NCBI GenBank assembly: GCA_045634365.1
Contig: JAZRAC010000001.1
Location: forward strand, 101,319-165,318
DNA from: HGM04593 sp045634365
GTDB lineage: Bacteria; Bacteroidota; Bacteroidia; Bacteroidales; Bacteroidaceae
DNA: 64,000 bases
Direction: 5' to 3'
Position 1 is the first letter of the stretch. Each line of letters begins with the position of its first letter. The position numbers and the translations under genes were made by a program. Positions 8,042-16,405 of the stretch are shown piece after piece. The notes under the pieces were generated by a model. The model searched no databases. It saw only the letters and a list, made by a program, of their open reading frames with translations, and was not told the DNA's origin.

Positions 8042-10573
8042 ATGAAGAAGCTTACATATATCTTTTTAGCTTTTCTTCTTGTTGTAAACAGCCTCTTTGC
8101 GGCCCCTTCCACAAGAAGAACTATTGCACACAAGCAGTCCGACGGCACCGAATTATATATAAAACTTATGGGTGACGAGGCTTTTCACTACTATTCCACC
8201 ATAGATGAAGTTCCTGTTGTGAAGGGTGCGAATGGTGATTATTATTATGCAACATTGTCGGCCGATGGTTGTTGGGAAGCTACCGAATATGTGGCTCACA
8301 ATAGCGGAGCACGCAGCCTGGAAGAACAGGCGGTTATCGACGCCAATGATTTTTCGGGAATGCGTGGCGAAATGAGAAGCCTTGCCCGCACCCGCGCAGC
8401 CTCTTATGCTGCGTCGAAGAGCGCGAGTATTGCCCCTATGGGCGATGTTTATGTTCCTGTTCTTTTGGTAGAGTACAGTGATGTTAAATTCAAATTCTCA
8501 AAGGAGGAAATATCCAATCTGCTTAACAAAGAGAATTACGAAGGTTATGCCAATCCCATTGCAAAATCTATTGGTAGCGCAAAGGATTATTTCATAGCAC
8601 AGTCGGGAGGAAAATTCTGCCCCCATTTTGTTGTGACAGATATTGTTACCCTTTCAAATACTATGGCCTATTATGGAGCCAACGACTCTTCGGGCAACGA
8701 TAAGCGTCCCGGGCATATGATTGCCGACGGCCTTGCGGCTGCCGATGCAAATTTCGATTTCTCAAAATTCGATAATGATGGTGATGGCGAAGTTGAGTTT
8801 GTCTATTGCATATATGCCGGTTATGGCGAGAATGTTACCGGAAACGATGAAAATACAATATGGCCGCACCAATGGTCACTATCGTCAACAACAGGCAAGA
8901 AAACACACGACGGTGTTAAACTCGATGTTTATGCCTGCTCCAATGAACTCTCTATAAGTGAGAGCTTTGCAGCAACCTATGGAGCCGATTACCTCTCAGG
9001 GATAGGTACTATGTGTCACGAATTCTCACATTGCTTGGGCCTGCCCGACCTTTACGACACAGAGGGCACGGGAGAGAGTACAATGAATTATTGGGATATT
9101 ATGGATAGCGGATGCTATACTGCCGAGGGCTATGTTCCTGTCGGTTACAGTGCGTACGAGCGCGACTTTATGGGCTGGAAATCCTTGGAGGTGCTCAGCG
9201 AGAAAGGGCATTATTCAATGTCGGCTATCACAGCTGCCGATGGAAAAGGATATAAAATAATAAACGATGCCAACAGCAACGAGTATTTTGTTCTTGAAAA
9301 TCGCCAGAATGATGGTTGGGACACCTATCTGTTCAACGCAGGTATGCTTATTTCACATGTCGATTACAACAAGACAGCGTGGGATAATAATACTATAAAT
9401 ACCAATAAAAAACGTTTGAGATTCCAGCTTGTTCCTGCCGACAATGAAATATTGCAGCAGGGCGAGCACGAATCGTCGGCAGTTGCATCCAGCTTCCGTG
9501 GCGACGTATGGCCGGGTACAACAGGAAATACCGCATTTACCGATACATCAACTCCCGCAGCAACAGTATACACCGGAGGCTATCTTGGCAAGCCTGTGAC
9601 AGATATAAAAATGGATAATAAGATAATATCCTTCTCCTTTATGATGGGAGTAGTGGATATTCCTGTTGCGCTTGCTGCCACCGATGTTACAAGTTCAGGC
9701 TTTAAGGCCAATTGGGCTCCTGTGGATTATGCCGAGGAGTATATTGTGGAACTTGAAGAGGTTACAGAAGTCACAGATGGCACGGGTGATTTAAAATCTC
9801 TTCTCGAAGAGACTTTTGTGGGCTGTACAAAATCGAATGAATCGTTGAGCAATCTCGATAATTATCTTGCAATGTCAGGGTGGACCGGTTCAAAACTCTA
9901 TGGCGAATCGGGTGTACTGCGCATTGGCACATCTGCCTCATCGGGTTACATAAGAACTCCTAAGTTCAACCATCGTGGCATGGTGAAAATATCCTTCTCT
10001 ATGGCTAAATACAGCAGTAGCGACACTAATAGCAAGCTTACAGTATCGGTGGTAAGCACCAGTGGCGTTGCTACCGATGTTGCTACTTACAATGCTTCCT
10101 CTGCTTGGGTTGAACAGGTAGTTGAGGTGGAGGTTGATGGCGATTTCTATATTGAGCTCTCGTCGAAGAATAGCACCACTAAAAAACGTGTGAATGTAGA
10201 TAACTTGCTCATATCTTATCAGTCTTCTATATTATCAACCCTTGTAGAGAGGGTATCGTCCGATACTGAATCATACTCTTTTACAGGTCTTAAACCCGAT
10301 ACGCAGTATCGTTACAGAGTTTCGGCAAGCGATGGTTATGCTTCGTCCGATTATTCTGAATACATAATGGTTAAAACTTTGTCGGTTCAGCGTGGCGATA
10401 TTAATAGCGATGGCAGTGTTGACGTTGCCGACATTACAATGCTTGTTAACTGCATTCTCTCTTTGCTGGATGAAAGTTTAGACGAGGAGGTTGCCGATAT
10501 CAATAGTGATGGAAGTATAGATGTAGCCGATGTTACTGCGGTGGTTACGATAATTCTCGGAACTGCGGAATAG
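8042..10573 (+). CDS. Secreted M6-family metalloprotease with fibronectin III-like and dockerin domains
   Basis: Predicted secreted zinc protease. A Sec signal peptide (residues 1-20, ending in SLFA-AP) is followed by an M6/InhA-like catalytic domain with the zinc motif HEFSH in GTMCHEFSHCLGLPD (about residue 325-340) and a downstream Met-turn-like NYWDIMDSG. A fibronectin type III-like segment starts near 545, then a region with repeated FN3-like strands (SYSFTGLKPDTQYRYRVSA). The C-terminus is a type I dockerin with two calcium-loop repeats (DINSDGSVDVADITML and DINSDGSIDVADVTAVV). A dockerin implies docking to a cohesin, or in Bacteroidales may be only a calcium-binding anchor. Single gene. 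Protease family firm; substrate unknown. Confidence 0.88.
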   Translation: MKKLTYIFLAFLLVVNSLFAAPSTRRTIAHKQSDGTELYIKLMGDEAFHYYSTIDEVPVVKGANGDYYYATLSADGCWEATEYVAHNSGARSLEEQAVIDANDFSGMRGEMRSLARTRAASYAASKSASIAPMGDVYVPVLLVEYSDVKFKFSKEEISNLLNKENYEGYANPIAKSIGSAKDYFIAQSGGKFCPHFVVTDIVTLSNTMAYYGANDSSGNDKRPGHMIADGLAAADANFDFSKFDNDGDGEVEFVYCIYAGYGENVTGNDENTIWPHQWSLSSTTGKKTHDGVKLDVYACSNELSISESFAATYGADYLSGIGTMCHEFSHCLGLPDLYDTEGTGESTMNYWDIMDSGCYTAEGYVPVGYSAYERDFMGWKSLEVLSEKGHYSMSAITAADGKGYKIINDANSNEYFVLENRQNDGWDTYLFNAGMLISHVDYNKTAWDNNTINTNKKRLRFQLVPADNEILQQGEHESSAVASSFRGDVWPGTTGNTAFTDTSTPAATVYTGGYLGKPVTDIKMDNKIISFSFMMGVVDIPVALAATDVTSSGFKANWAPVDYAEEYIVELEEVTEVTDGTGDLKSLLEETFVGCTKSNESLSNLDNYLAMSGWTGSKLYGESGVLRIGTSASSGYIRTPKFNHRGMVKISFSMAKYSSSDTNSKLTVSVVSTSGVATDVATYNASSAWVEQVVEVEVDGDFYIELSSKNSTTKKRVNVDNLLISYQSSILSTLVERVSSDTESYSFTGLKPDTQYRYRVSASDGYASSDYSEYIMVKTLSVQRGDINSDGSVDVADITMLVNCILSLLDESLDEEVADINSDGSIDVADVTAVVTIILGTAE

Positions 10574-10624
10574 TGGTGGGAGGCGTTCAATCGCTGCTTG
10601 CACCATAAAATTCTATTATATTAA

Positions 10625-10732
10625 GAGGATGACTCAAAAGTCCCTTTTTAAGACATTACACCCTCGCTAGAATATACTCTGGCGAGGGTGTTTACTTTGT
10701 ATATATTACTTTTGGGTCAGCCCCTTTTTTAA
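10625..10732. repeat. MITE-like inverted-repeat element / terminator
   Basis: GATGACTCAAAAGT (10628-10641) faces ACTTTTGGGTCAGCC (10708-10722) as imperfect terminal inverted repeats. Inside is a perfect hairpin CACCCTCGC/GCGAGGGTG (10659-10667 with 10682-10690), and a T6 run follows. It may end transcription of the protease gene. Its ends share GAyGACTmAAAAGT with the elements at 38161 and 52264. Confidence 0.55.
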
Positions 10733-11800
10733 TGAGGGTTCTTAAATGAGGAGTATAACCACGGAAGCTCCTCTTTTTATAAATGAGAGCAAAGAGGGGT
10801 TTTGCAGTTTCTGCCGCCGTTATTATAGTTTTGTTGTATTCTCTCATTCTTGATGAACGCTTTTACTCTCAATTGGGAGCGGATAGCAGTAGTGTGGGGC
10901 AAGAAACATTGAAAATCCCCAATTACAACTCTTCCTCTGCTTGAATTTCTATTTTGAGTGTTTGTTGTACATTGAAAAAAGTACGTAAGGGCTTATTACT
11001 CTTTTGATTAGCTCTAATTAAAGCTCGCGAGAGTGTTAAAAATCTTTCAACCTGTATAATTCCTCGGTTTTTTCAAATTCTCGCAACCATCTCTCTCTCT
11101 TGGGTGAGCAGTGTGCCTCAATTTACCATCTTAACATAAGATTTTAAATAAATATGCATAATATTGTGTGATATTGTTGTAAATTGGCAGTGTTACAAAT
11201 GTATAATGTTTGTAATGCAAAAAAGAGTTGATAGGCGGAACTGTTAGCTGTTTTACTTTGTAAAAATGTAAAAATATAAAAATGTTGACAACTGTGTATC
11301 TTTTTATTACAGGTTATTAACAATGGTGTAGTAGGGCTGTTGATAATGCAAAAATCATTTATACAAAAAATATACACAATCTTATTGCGATGTATAACTT
11401 GTTGATAATCTGTTAAATGACATATTTATATTATAGTTTTTGATTAAGCGTGTCGGGTGGTTTTGGGGATTATTGCTCGGCTTTTTGCATAAAATCGGTT
11501 GCGCTTTTCTTTTACTGCTCTAAATATCAATGTTTTATCTTAAAAATGTAATCTTTTTTATAGCTGGGTGCAATCCCTATCTTATTGTATTGTCTCTATC
11601 TTGTGGATGTTGTCTTCTTTAAATGGAAAGGCGTTGCTGTCTTTTTGTAATTCTTAACCACTTGTTTAATTGTGTAAACACGTTGCCTGTATGTGTGTTT
11701 TGTGTTTGTAATTTGTTTGTAAAATTGAAAAATAGGAATTATCTTTGTATGGTAATTATTGAGTTTAAATTTGTAAATCTGCATAAACTACTTTGTATTT
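10733..11800. other. Long non-coding AT-rich region with DnaA-box-like motifs
   Basis: No convincing gene; short open frames here lack any protein signature. Bases 11280-11410 are very AT-rich and contain TGTTGATAA twice (11338-11346 and 11400-11408, that is TTATCAACA on the other strand) and TTATTAACA at 11314-11322. Each is one or two changes from the DnaA box TTATCCACA. No promoter for the next gene was clear. Confidence 0.5.
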
Positions 11801-12289
11801 ATGAATGAACGTGACAGAATAGAGCTTATAATGAAGAGCTATGCTCTCACCCCTTCGCAATTTGCCGATAAAACAGGCATACAGCGTGCAACGGTGTCGC
11901 ATATATTAAGCGGTAGAAATAAAGCCAGCTTGGAGGTTATGCTTAAAATCTTCGAGGCATTCCCCGGTCTTGATATGCAGTGGCTTATTACAGGAAAGGG
12001 TAGCGCTCCCGTTGCCGGTTCTGTTGCAGCCGAGGAGCCTGTTGTGCAGCCCTCTGCCGTGGTGCAAAATGAGCTGTTTCCGCAAGCGGTTGTTGCGCCC
12101 GCTCCTCCCGTAGAGCGTCGCTCGGCAAAAGTGGAGCCGCAGCAATCATCGCCTTCGGTGGAGCGCGTGGTAAAGCGTACGCCCCGTTCCGTATCGGCTG
12201 CCGCACCATCTTTGGCTGTAAAGAAAATTAAAGAAATAAGAATTTTTTACACCGACGGTACCTACGAAACTATGGTTCCCGAAAAGTAG
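11801..12289 (+). CDS. XRE-family helix-turn-helix regulator with disordered linker
   Basis: Small DNA-binding protein. Residues 1-65 form a Cro/C1-type HTH (LTPSQFADKTGIQRATVSHI is the helix-turn-helix core; LSGRNKASLEVMLKIFEAFP follows). A linker rich in Ala, Pro, Val and Glu (about 70-140) looks disordered. A short conserved C-terminal strand pair (KKIKEIRIFYTDGTYETMVP) closes the 162-residue protein. Such proteins are common in Bacteroidales; target genes are unknown. It stands alone, preceded by 1.2 kb of non-coding DNA and followed by a terminator. It could control itself or a chromosomal process, but nothing visible decides this. Confidence 0.8.
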   Translation: MNERDRIELIMKSYALTPSQFADKTGIQRATVSHILSGRNKASLEVMLKIFEAFPGLDMQWLITGKGSAPVAGSVAAEEPVVQPSAVVQNELFPQAVVAPAPPVERRSAKVEPQQSSPSVERVVKRTPRSVSAAAPSLAVKKIKEIRIFYTDGTYETMVPEK

Positions 12290-12313
12290 TTATCAAGATG
12301 TATAAAATAACAT

Positions 12314-12362
12314 AAGGTTGTCCCTCTGCATAAAAACGGAGTTGTGGGCAACCTTTTTTTTA
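12314..12362 (+). terminator. Intrinsic terminator after the XRE gene
   Basis: AAGGTTG with CCC (12314-12324) pairs with GGG-CAACCTT (12346-12355), followed by eight Ts. Confidence 0.8.
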
Positions 12363-12370
12363 TTATATTA

Positions 12371-12522
12371 TTTGTTCCAAGAATTAAATTATGTTACCTT
12401 CGCAAATAGTTGCTTGCAATTATAAACGGGGGCTCTTTCGGGAGTGAATGTTCCTGTGTAATAAAAGCGCGTTTATTAGAGATTCAAACAACTTCTAAAA
12501 TTTTAAAAGGTTATTATAAACT
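12371..12522 (+). promoter_or_regulatory. Promoter and structured leader of pyrK-pyrD
   Basis: TTTG (12371-12374), 20 bp, TACCTTCG (12395-12402) form a good promoter. The leader of about 115 bases contains ATAAACG (12422-12428) that can pair with CGTTTAT (12470-12476) around a small CTC/GGAG hairpin. There is no U-tract, so this is not an obvious attenuator. Confidence 0.6.
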
Positions 12523-13290
12523 ATGAAAAAGGTTCTTGTCGATTTGACAATAAAGGAGGTTGAGCAGCTGAACGCAACTTGCGTGTTGCTTAATATGACA
12601 AGCGAACAGCCTCTTCCGGAGGTGTTTCCCGGGCAATTTGCCGAGCTGCGCATCGATGGCACACCAAGCGTTATGTTGCGTCGCCCAATTTCTATTCACA
12701 GCTGCAATGCCGAAAAGAATGAAATTGGTTTTCTTGTGCAGATTGTGGGCGATGGTACACGCTGGCTTGGTAATTTGAAGGCCGGTGATAAGGTGAATGC
12801 TCTTCTGCCGCTTGGCAATGGTTTTACAATGCCCACCGATGAGAATGCCAATCTCTTGCTTGTTGGCGGTGGTGTAGGCAGTGCTCCTCTATATTATTTG
12901 GCCGAGGAACTTAAACGAAAAGGCTATAAATTTACACTGCTTATCGGTGCCCGCTCGGCAAAAGACCTCTATCGTCGCGAAGCTTATGAGGCACTCGGCA
13001 GAGTGGAATATACCACCGAGGATGGCTCTTTGGGCGAGAAGGGGTATGTTACCAACCATTCGGTTCTTAAAGATGCTTTTACGCAGATATATACCTGCGG
13101 TCCCAAGCCTATGATGCTCGCCGTTGCAAAATATGCACGCGAGAATAATATTCCCTGCGAAGTGTCGCTCGAAAATAAAATGGCCTGTGGCCTTGGTGCC
13201 TGCCTTTGTTGTGTAGAGGATACAAAAGAGGGGCATAGATGTGTGTGTACAGATGGTCCGGTATTTTCAATAGATGAATTAAAATGGTAA
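12523..13290 (+). CDS. pyrK: Dihydroorotate dehydrogenase B, electron-transfer subunit PyrK
   Basis: FAD and [2Fe-2S] subunit that passes electrons from dihydroorotate oxidation (PyrD) to NAD+. The FAD-binding barrel shows LRRPISIHS (about 48-56), the NAD-binding domain begins with LLLVGGGVGSAPLYYLAEEL (about 107-126). The C-terminal cysteine cluster for the iron-sulfur centre is ACGLGACLCCVED...RCVC (about 222-244). At 255 residues it has the normal length. Its stop overlaps the start of pyrD by 7 bases, so the two subunits are translationally coupled and should form the heterotetramer in pyrimidine synthesis. Confidence 0.95.
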   Translation: MKKVLVDLTIKEVEQLNATCVLLNMTSEQPLPEVFPGQFAELRIDGTPSVMLRRPISIHSCNAEKNEIGFLVQIVGDGTRWLGNLKAGDKVNALLPLGNGFTMPTDENANLLLVGGGVGSAPLYYLAEELKRKGYKFTLLIGARSAKDLYRREAYEALGRVEYTTEDGSLGEKGYVTNHSVLKDAFTQIYTCGPKPMMLAVAKYARENNIPCEVSLENKMACGLGACLCCVEDTKEGHRCVCTDGPVFSIDELKW

Positions 13291-14195
13291 AGACTGATGT
13301 TAAAATAGGAGGATTGAATTTGAAAAATCCGGTCCTCACTGCTTCGGGAACATTCGGCTATGGCGTGGAATTTTCCGATTTTGTAGATTTGAACAAATTG
13401 GGTGGTTTTATAGTAAAAGGTACCACGCTTAATCCTCGCGAGGGTAACCCTTATCCCCGCAGTGCTGAAACGCCTATGGGAATGTTGAATGCCGTGGGCT
13501 TGCAAAATAAAGGTGTCGACTATTTTGCCCAGAATATATATCCGCAATTAAAAGACCTCGATACAAATGTTATTGTAAACGTATCGGGAGCTTGTATAGA
13601 GGATTATGTCGCTTGTGCCGAAAAGGTGGCAGCGCTCGATAAAATTCCGGCGATAGAGCTTAATATTTCCTGTCCCAATGTAAAGCAGGGTGGAATGGCA
13701 TTTGGCGTGCAGGCTGCCTCGGCTGCCGAGGTTGTGTCGGCTGTGCGAAAGGCCTATCCAAAAACTCTTATCGTGAAATTGTCGCCAAATGTAACGGATA
13801 TTACAGAGATTGCGCGAGCAGTGGAGGGTGCCGGTGCCGATAGTGTTTCTCTCATAAATACCCTTTTGGGAATGGCTATCGACAGCGAAAAGCGCCGTCC
13901 TGTGCTCTCTACAATTACAGGAGGTATGAGCGGCCCTGCTGTTAAGCCCATTGCTTTGCGTATGGTGTGGCAAGTGGCAAAGGCTGTTAAAATTCCGGTG
14001 GTGGGCATTGGCGGAATAACCACCGGTAGCGACGCTGTGGAGTTCCTGCTTGCAGGAGCATCGGCCATAGAAGTGGGTACTGCCAACTTTATGAATCCTG
14101 CCGTTACAGGTGAGATTGTCGATTATATTCGGGATTATCTGGTGCGTCACAATATGAGTTCCATTGACGAATTGATTGGGGCATTGGAGGTGTAA
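13284..14195 (+). CDS. pyrD: Dihydroorotate dehydrogenase B, catalytic subunit PyrD
   Basis: FMN-binding TIM-barrel enzyme that oxidises dihydroorotate to orotate. The N-terminal NPVLTASGTFGYG (about 14-26), the catalytic cysteine segment ELNISCPNVKQGG (about 125-137), NTLLGMAID (about 191-199) and the FMN phosphate loop VVGIGGITTGSDAVEFLLAGA (second half) are all typical of class 1B. Length 303 residues fits. It overlaps pyrK by 7 bases and precedes an acyltransferase gene by 9 bases, so all three may be one transcript. Confidence 0.95.
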   Translation: MVKTDVKIGGLNLKNPVLTASGTFGYGVEFSDFVDLNKLGGFIVKGTTLNPREGNPYPRSAETPMGMLNAVGLQNKGVDYFAQNIYPQLKDLDTNVIVNVSGACIEDYVACAEKVAALDKIPAIELNISCPNVKQGGMAFGVQAASAAEVVSAVRKAYPKTLIVKLSPNVTDITEIARAVEGAGADSVSLINTLLGMAIDSEKRRPVLSTITGGMSGPAVKPIALRMVWQVAKAVKIPVVGIGGITTGSDAVEFLLAGASAIEVGTANFMNPAVTGEIVDYIRDYLVRHNMSSIDELIGALEV

Positions 14196-14204
14196 TTTAT
14201 AAAG

Positions 14205-14822
14205 ATGGAGTATCAAAAATTTAAGATTGCCGACGAGGTTGTTACAATCCCCATTCCTTGCAGCTATAAGGATTGCTTTCTTCTTGCGCAGAGTGATATG
14301 TATCGTCACAATGGGTATTTGTGCAGTATATGGCGTATGTTGTATTATTGCATAACCGGTAGAAATATTGCGTTCTACTTTTGGTTCAGAATGTCGTCGT
14401 ATAAGGGCTTTCTTTATCCAATAACAAAATACTTTATGGGTAGAATTCAAAGAAGATGCGGGTTGCAATTATATCCAAAAACCAAGGTAGGCTATGGCCT
14501 GTATATAGGGCATTTCTTTGGTACGTTGGTCCATGCAGAATCTGTAATTGGTAATAATGTAAATCTGTTTCATCTAACATCGATAGGTAGCAATGGTGGT
14601 AGAGGGGCTTATATAGGTAATTATGTTCACGTAGCTCCTTCTGTTTCTATGGTTGGTGCTTTAAATATCGGAAGTAAATCGGCAATAGGTGCAGGATCGG
14701 TTGTTACAAAAGATGTACCTCCTTGCGCGACGGTAGCGGGTGTTCCTTCGAAAGTGCTCACCTATGATTATCCGGCGCGTTTTATCCATAATCCTTATGA
14801 GTTTGATAAGAATGTTCTATAA
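14205..14822 (+). CDS. Left-handed beta-helix acyltransferase (serine acetyltransferase-like)
   Basis: Predicted acetyl-CoA-dependent O-acyltransferase. The C-terminal half (about 90-190) contains hexapeptide repeats of the left-handed beta-helix (VGYGLYIGHFFGTLVHAES, IGNNVNLFH, IGSKSAIGAGSVV), and the closing loop VAGVPSKVL is like CysE and serine-acetyltransferase-like sugar acyltransferases. The N-terminal 85 residues have no recognisable domain; they are rich in aromatic residues. True CysE proteins are usually longer (260-310 residues) with an alpha-helical N-terminus, so this 205-residue protein may act on a sugar or other substrate. It lies 9 bases after pyrD and ends before a perfect terminator. 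Confidence 0.75.
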   Translation: MEYQKFKIADEVVTIPIPCSYKDCFLLAQSDMYRHNGYLCSIWRMLYYCITGRNIAFYFWFRMSSYKGFLYPITKYFMGRIQRRCGLQLYPKTKVGYGLYIGHFFGTLVHAESVIGNNVNLFHLTSIGSNGGRGAYIGNYVHVAPSVSMVGALNIGSKSAIGAGSVVTKDVPPCATVAGVPSKVLTYDYPARFIHNPYEFDKNVL

Positions 14823-14841
14823 GCGGATAGGTGAATGATAC

Positions 14842-14877
14842 AAAAATAAACCGACAGATTCCTGTCGGTTTATTTTT
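14842..14877. terminator. Bidirectional terminator
   Basis: Perfect 16-bp stem AAAAATAAACCGACAG (14842-14857) with its complement at 14862-14877 and a 4-nt loop ATTC. It lies between convergent genes (acyltransferase and trmD) and has U-tracts on both strands. Confidence 0.9.
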
Positions 14878-14906
14878 GTATATACAATTGTGTTTGTAAA
14901 TAATTA

Positions 14907-15584
14907 TTATTTTTCAAGTAGGTCGGGGCGCAAACGCTTTGTACGCTCCAACGACTGTTCAAATTCCCATTGTCTTATTTTAGCTTCGTGTCCCGAGAGT
15001 AGAATATCGGGAACTTTCCACCCATTATACTCGGCCGGGCGTGTGTAAACAGGTGGAGCAAGCAGATTATCCTGAAAAGAGTCGGAAAGAGCCGACGTTT
15101 CATCGGAAATTACCCCGGGAATTAGGCGAATGACCGCGTCGCAAATCACTTCAACCGCCAATTCGCCACCTGTTAATACATAATCTCCAATGCTTATCTC
15201 CTTGGTAATCAAATGCTCGCGTATTCTATGGTCGATTCCTTTGTAATGTCCGCACAAAAAAATCAAATTTTGCTTCATCGAGAGTGAATTTGCCATTGGC
15301 TGGTCGAAAAGCTGCCCGTCGGGCGAGGTATAGATAACCTCGTCATACTCTCTTTGTGCTTTTAATTGCTTTATACAATTGTCGATGGGCTCAATTTTCA
15401 TCACTAATCCCGCGCAACCGCCAAAGGGGTAATCGTCGGTGCGGCGATGCTTGTCAACTGTATAATCTCGTAAATTATGTAAACAAATTTCAGCGTATCC
15501 GTTACGTTGCGCACGCCCCATTATAGAAGTGTTAAAGAAGCTTTCCATCATCTCAGGGAAAGTGGTTATAATATCTACACGCAT
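14907..15584 (-). CDS. trmD: tRNA (guanine37-N1)-methyltransferase TrmD
   Basis: SPOUT-class methyltransferase that makes m1G37 in tRNAs with G36G37 and prevents +1 frameshifting. The family start MRVDIITTFPEM, the PFGGCAGLVMK segment (about 55-65), the trefoil-knot SAM site LCGHYKGIDHRI (about 110-121) and SIGDYVLTGGELA (about 130-142) are all present. At 225 residues it is of normal length. Monocistronic on the minus strand, unlike the rpsP-rimM-trmD-rplS operon of many bacteria, which is expected for Bacteroidetes. Confidence 0.96.
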   Translation of the reverse strand: MRVDIITTFPEMMESFFNTSIMGRAQRNGYAEICLHNLRDYTVDKHRRTDDYPFGGCAGLVMKIEPIDNCIKQLKAQREYDEVIYTSPDGQLFDQPMANSLSMKQNLIFLCGHYKGIDHRIREHLITKEISIGDYVLTGGELAVEVICDAVIRLIPGVISDETSALSDSFQDNLLAPPVYTRPAEYNGWKVPDILLSGHEAKIRQWEFEQSLERTKRLRPDLLEK

Positions 15585-15790
15585 AGTTAATTTATAAATG
15601 TAAATTGTTGTATGTGCTATATTGTGGATGATTTTTGTAAAAGAGAGGTGTTGTACCTTCTGTCAAAAAAAATCTCCATTGCAAAAATAAGATATTTATT
15701 TTGAATTACCATAAATATGCAACAAACAGCTGCTTTGTGGTAATTACGAAACTTTGAAATTTGACGCCGATATTAACTTTGGTGCAAAAA

Positions 15791-16201
15791 ATGAAAATCT
15801 CAAGAGGTTTACGTAACAACAATCCTTTGAATATACGTCGTAATAATACACGATGGAAAGGATTGGCTGCCGAACAGAAGGATTCGGCATTTTTTAGTTT
15901 CACTGCCCCCTGCTGGGGGTACAGGGCGGCGTTTATAACTTTAAAGAACTACAAGCGCTTGCACGGCCTTTCAACATTGGCCGAGTGGGTTGCTCGTTGG
16001 GCGCCACCCGTGGAGAATGACACAGCCGGCTACACGGCTTTCGTTGAAAGAAAAAGCGGTGTTGCGCGGGATACGGTGGTAGATGTTGCCGATAAGGAAA
16101 CAATGTGCAGTGTGGTTGCTGCAATGTCGCAAATGGAAAATGGCACTCCCGCCAAGATGGCTGATGTAGAAGAGGGGTGGGCACTCTCTCTACGGCAATA
16201 A
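15791..16201 (+). CDS. Phage P5-like structural/lytic protein
   Basis: Resembles the small proteins annotated as structural protein P5 (phage-derived, muralytic) in Bacteroidales. The diagnostic start is RGLRNNNPLNIRRNNTRWKG, followed by a SFTAPCWGYRAAFITLKNY segment and WAPPVENDTAGYTAFV. I prefer ATG 15791 over TTG 15761, since the conserved region starts right after it (136 residues). No signal peptide is seen. A TAACTTTG box lies at 15774-15781. It stands alone between trmD and gyrA with no other phage gene nearby, so it is probably a domesticated or stray prophage gene. Cleavage of peptidoglycan is an inference from the family. Confidence 0.7.
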   Translation: MKISRGLRNNNPLNIRRNNTRWKGLAAEQKDSAFFSFTAPCWGYRAAFITLKNYKRLHGLSTLAEWVARWAPPVENDTAGYTAFVERKSGVARDTVVDVADKETMCSVVAAMSQMENGTPAKMADVEEGWALSLRQ

Positions 16202-16240
16202 GAATTTTCGACAATTAGGAACACTACTTATTTGCCCTTT

Positions 16241-16290
16241 AAAACCGCGTTTAAGAGCTTTTGGCTTAAAAACGCGGTTTTATGCGTTTT
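16241..16290 (+). terminator. Intrinsic terminator
   Basis: AAAACCGCGTTT (16241-16252) pairs with AAACGCGGTTTT (16270-16281), with TTAAGAGC/GGCTTAA extending the stem inward; a T-run follows. Confidence 0.8.
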
Positions 16291-16315
16291 TAGGGCTTAA
16301 TAAAGTTTAAAAATT

Positions 16316-16346
16316 TTGTGTGTTTCGCTAAAATTAAGTACCTTTA
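16316..16346 (+). promoter_or_regulatory. gyrA promoter
   Basis: TTTG at 16316-16319, 19 bp, TACCTTTA at 16339-16346: close match to the Bacteroidetes consensus, leaving a leader of about 50 bases before the gyrA ATG. Confidence 0.7.
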
Positions 16347-16405
16347 CAAGGTTAATATATATAATAAGGTATAAACAAAATAATATTAATTTATAAATAC
16401 ATTTT

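Noticed and set aside
11144..11377. 77-codon minus-strand frame
   Set aside because: Very AT-rich with Ile/Phe/Tyr/Cys bias typical of non-coding DNA; no ribosome site.
10733..11800. Replication origin called outright
   Set aside because: DnaA-like boxes are imperfect and genes keep the same direction on both sides; kept as a low-confidence observation only.
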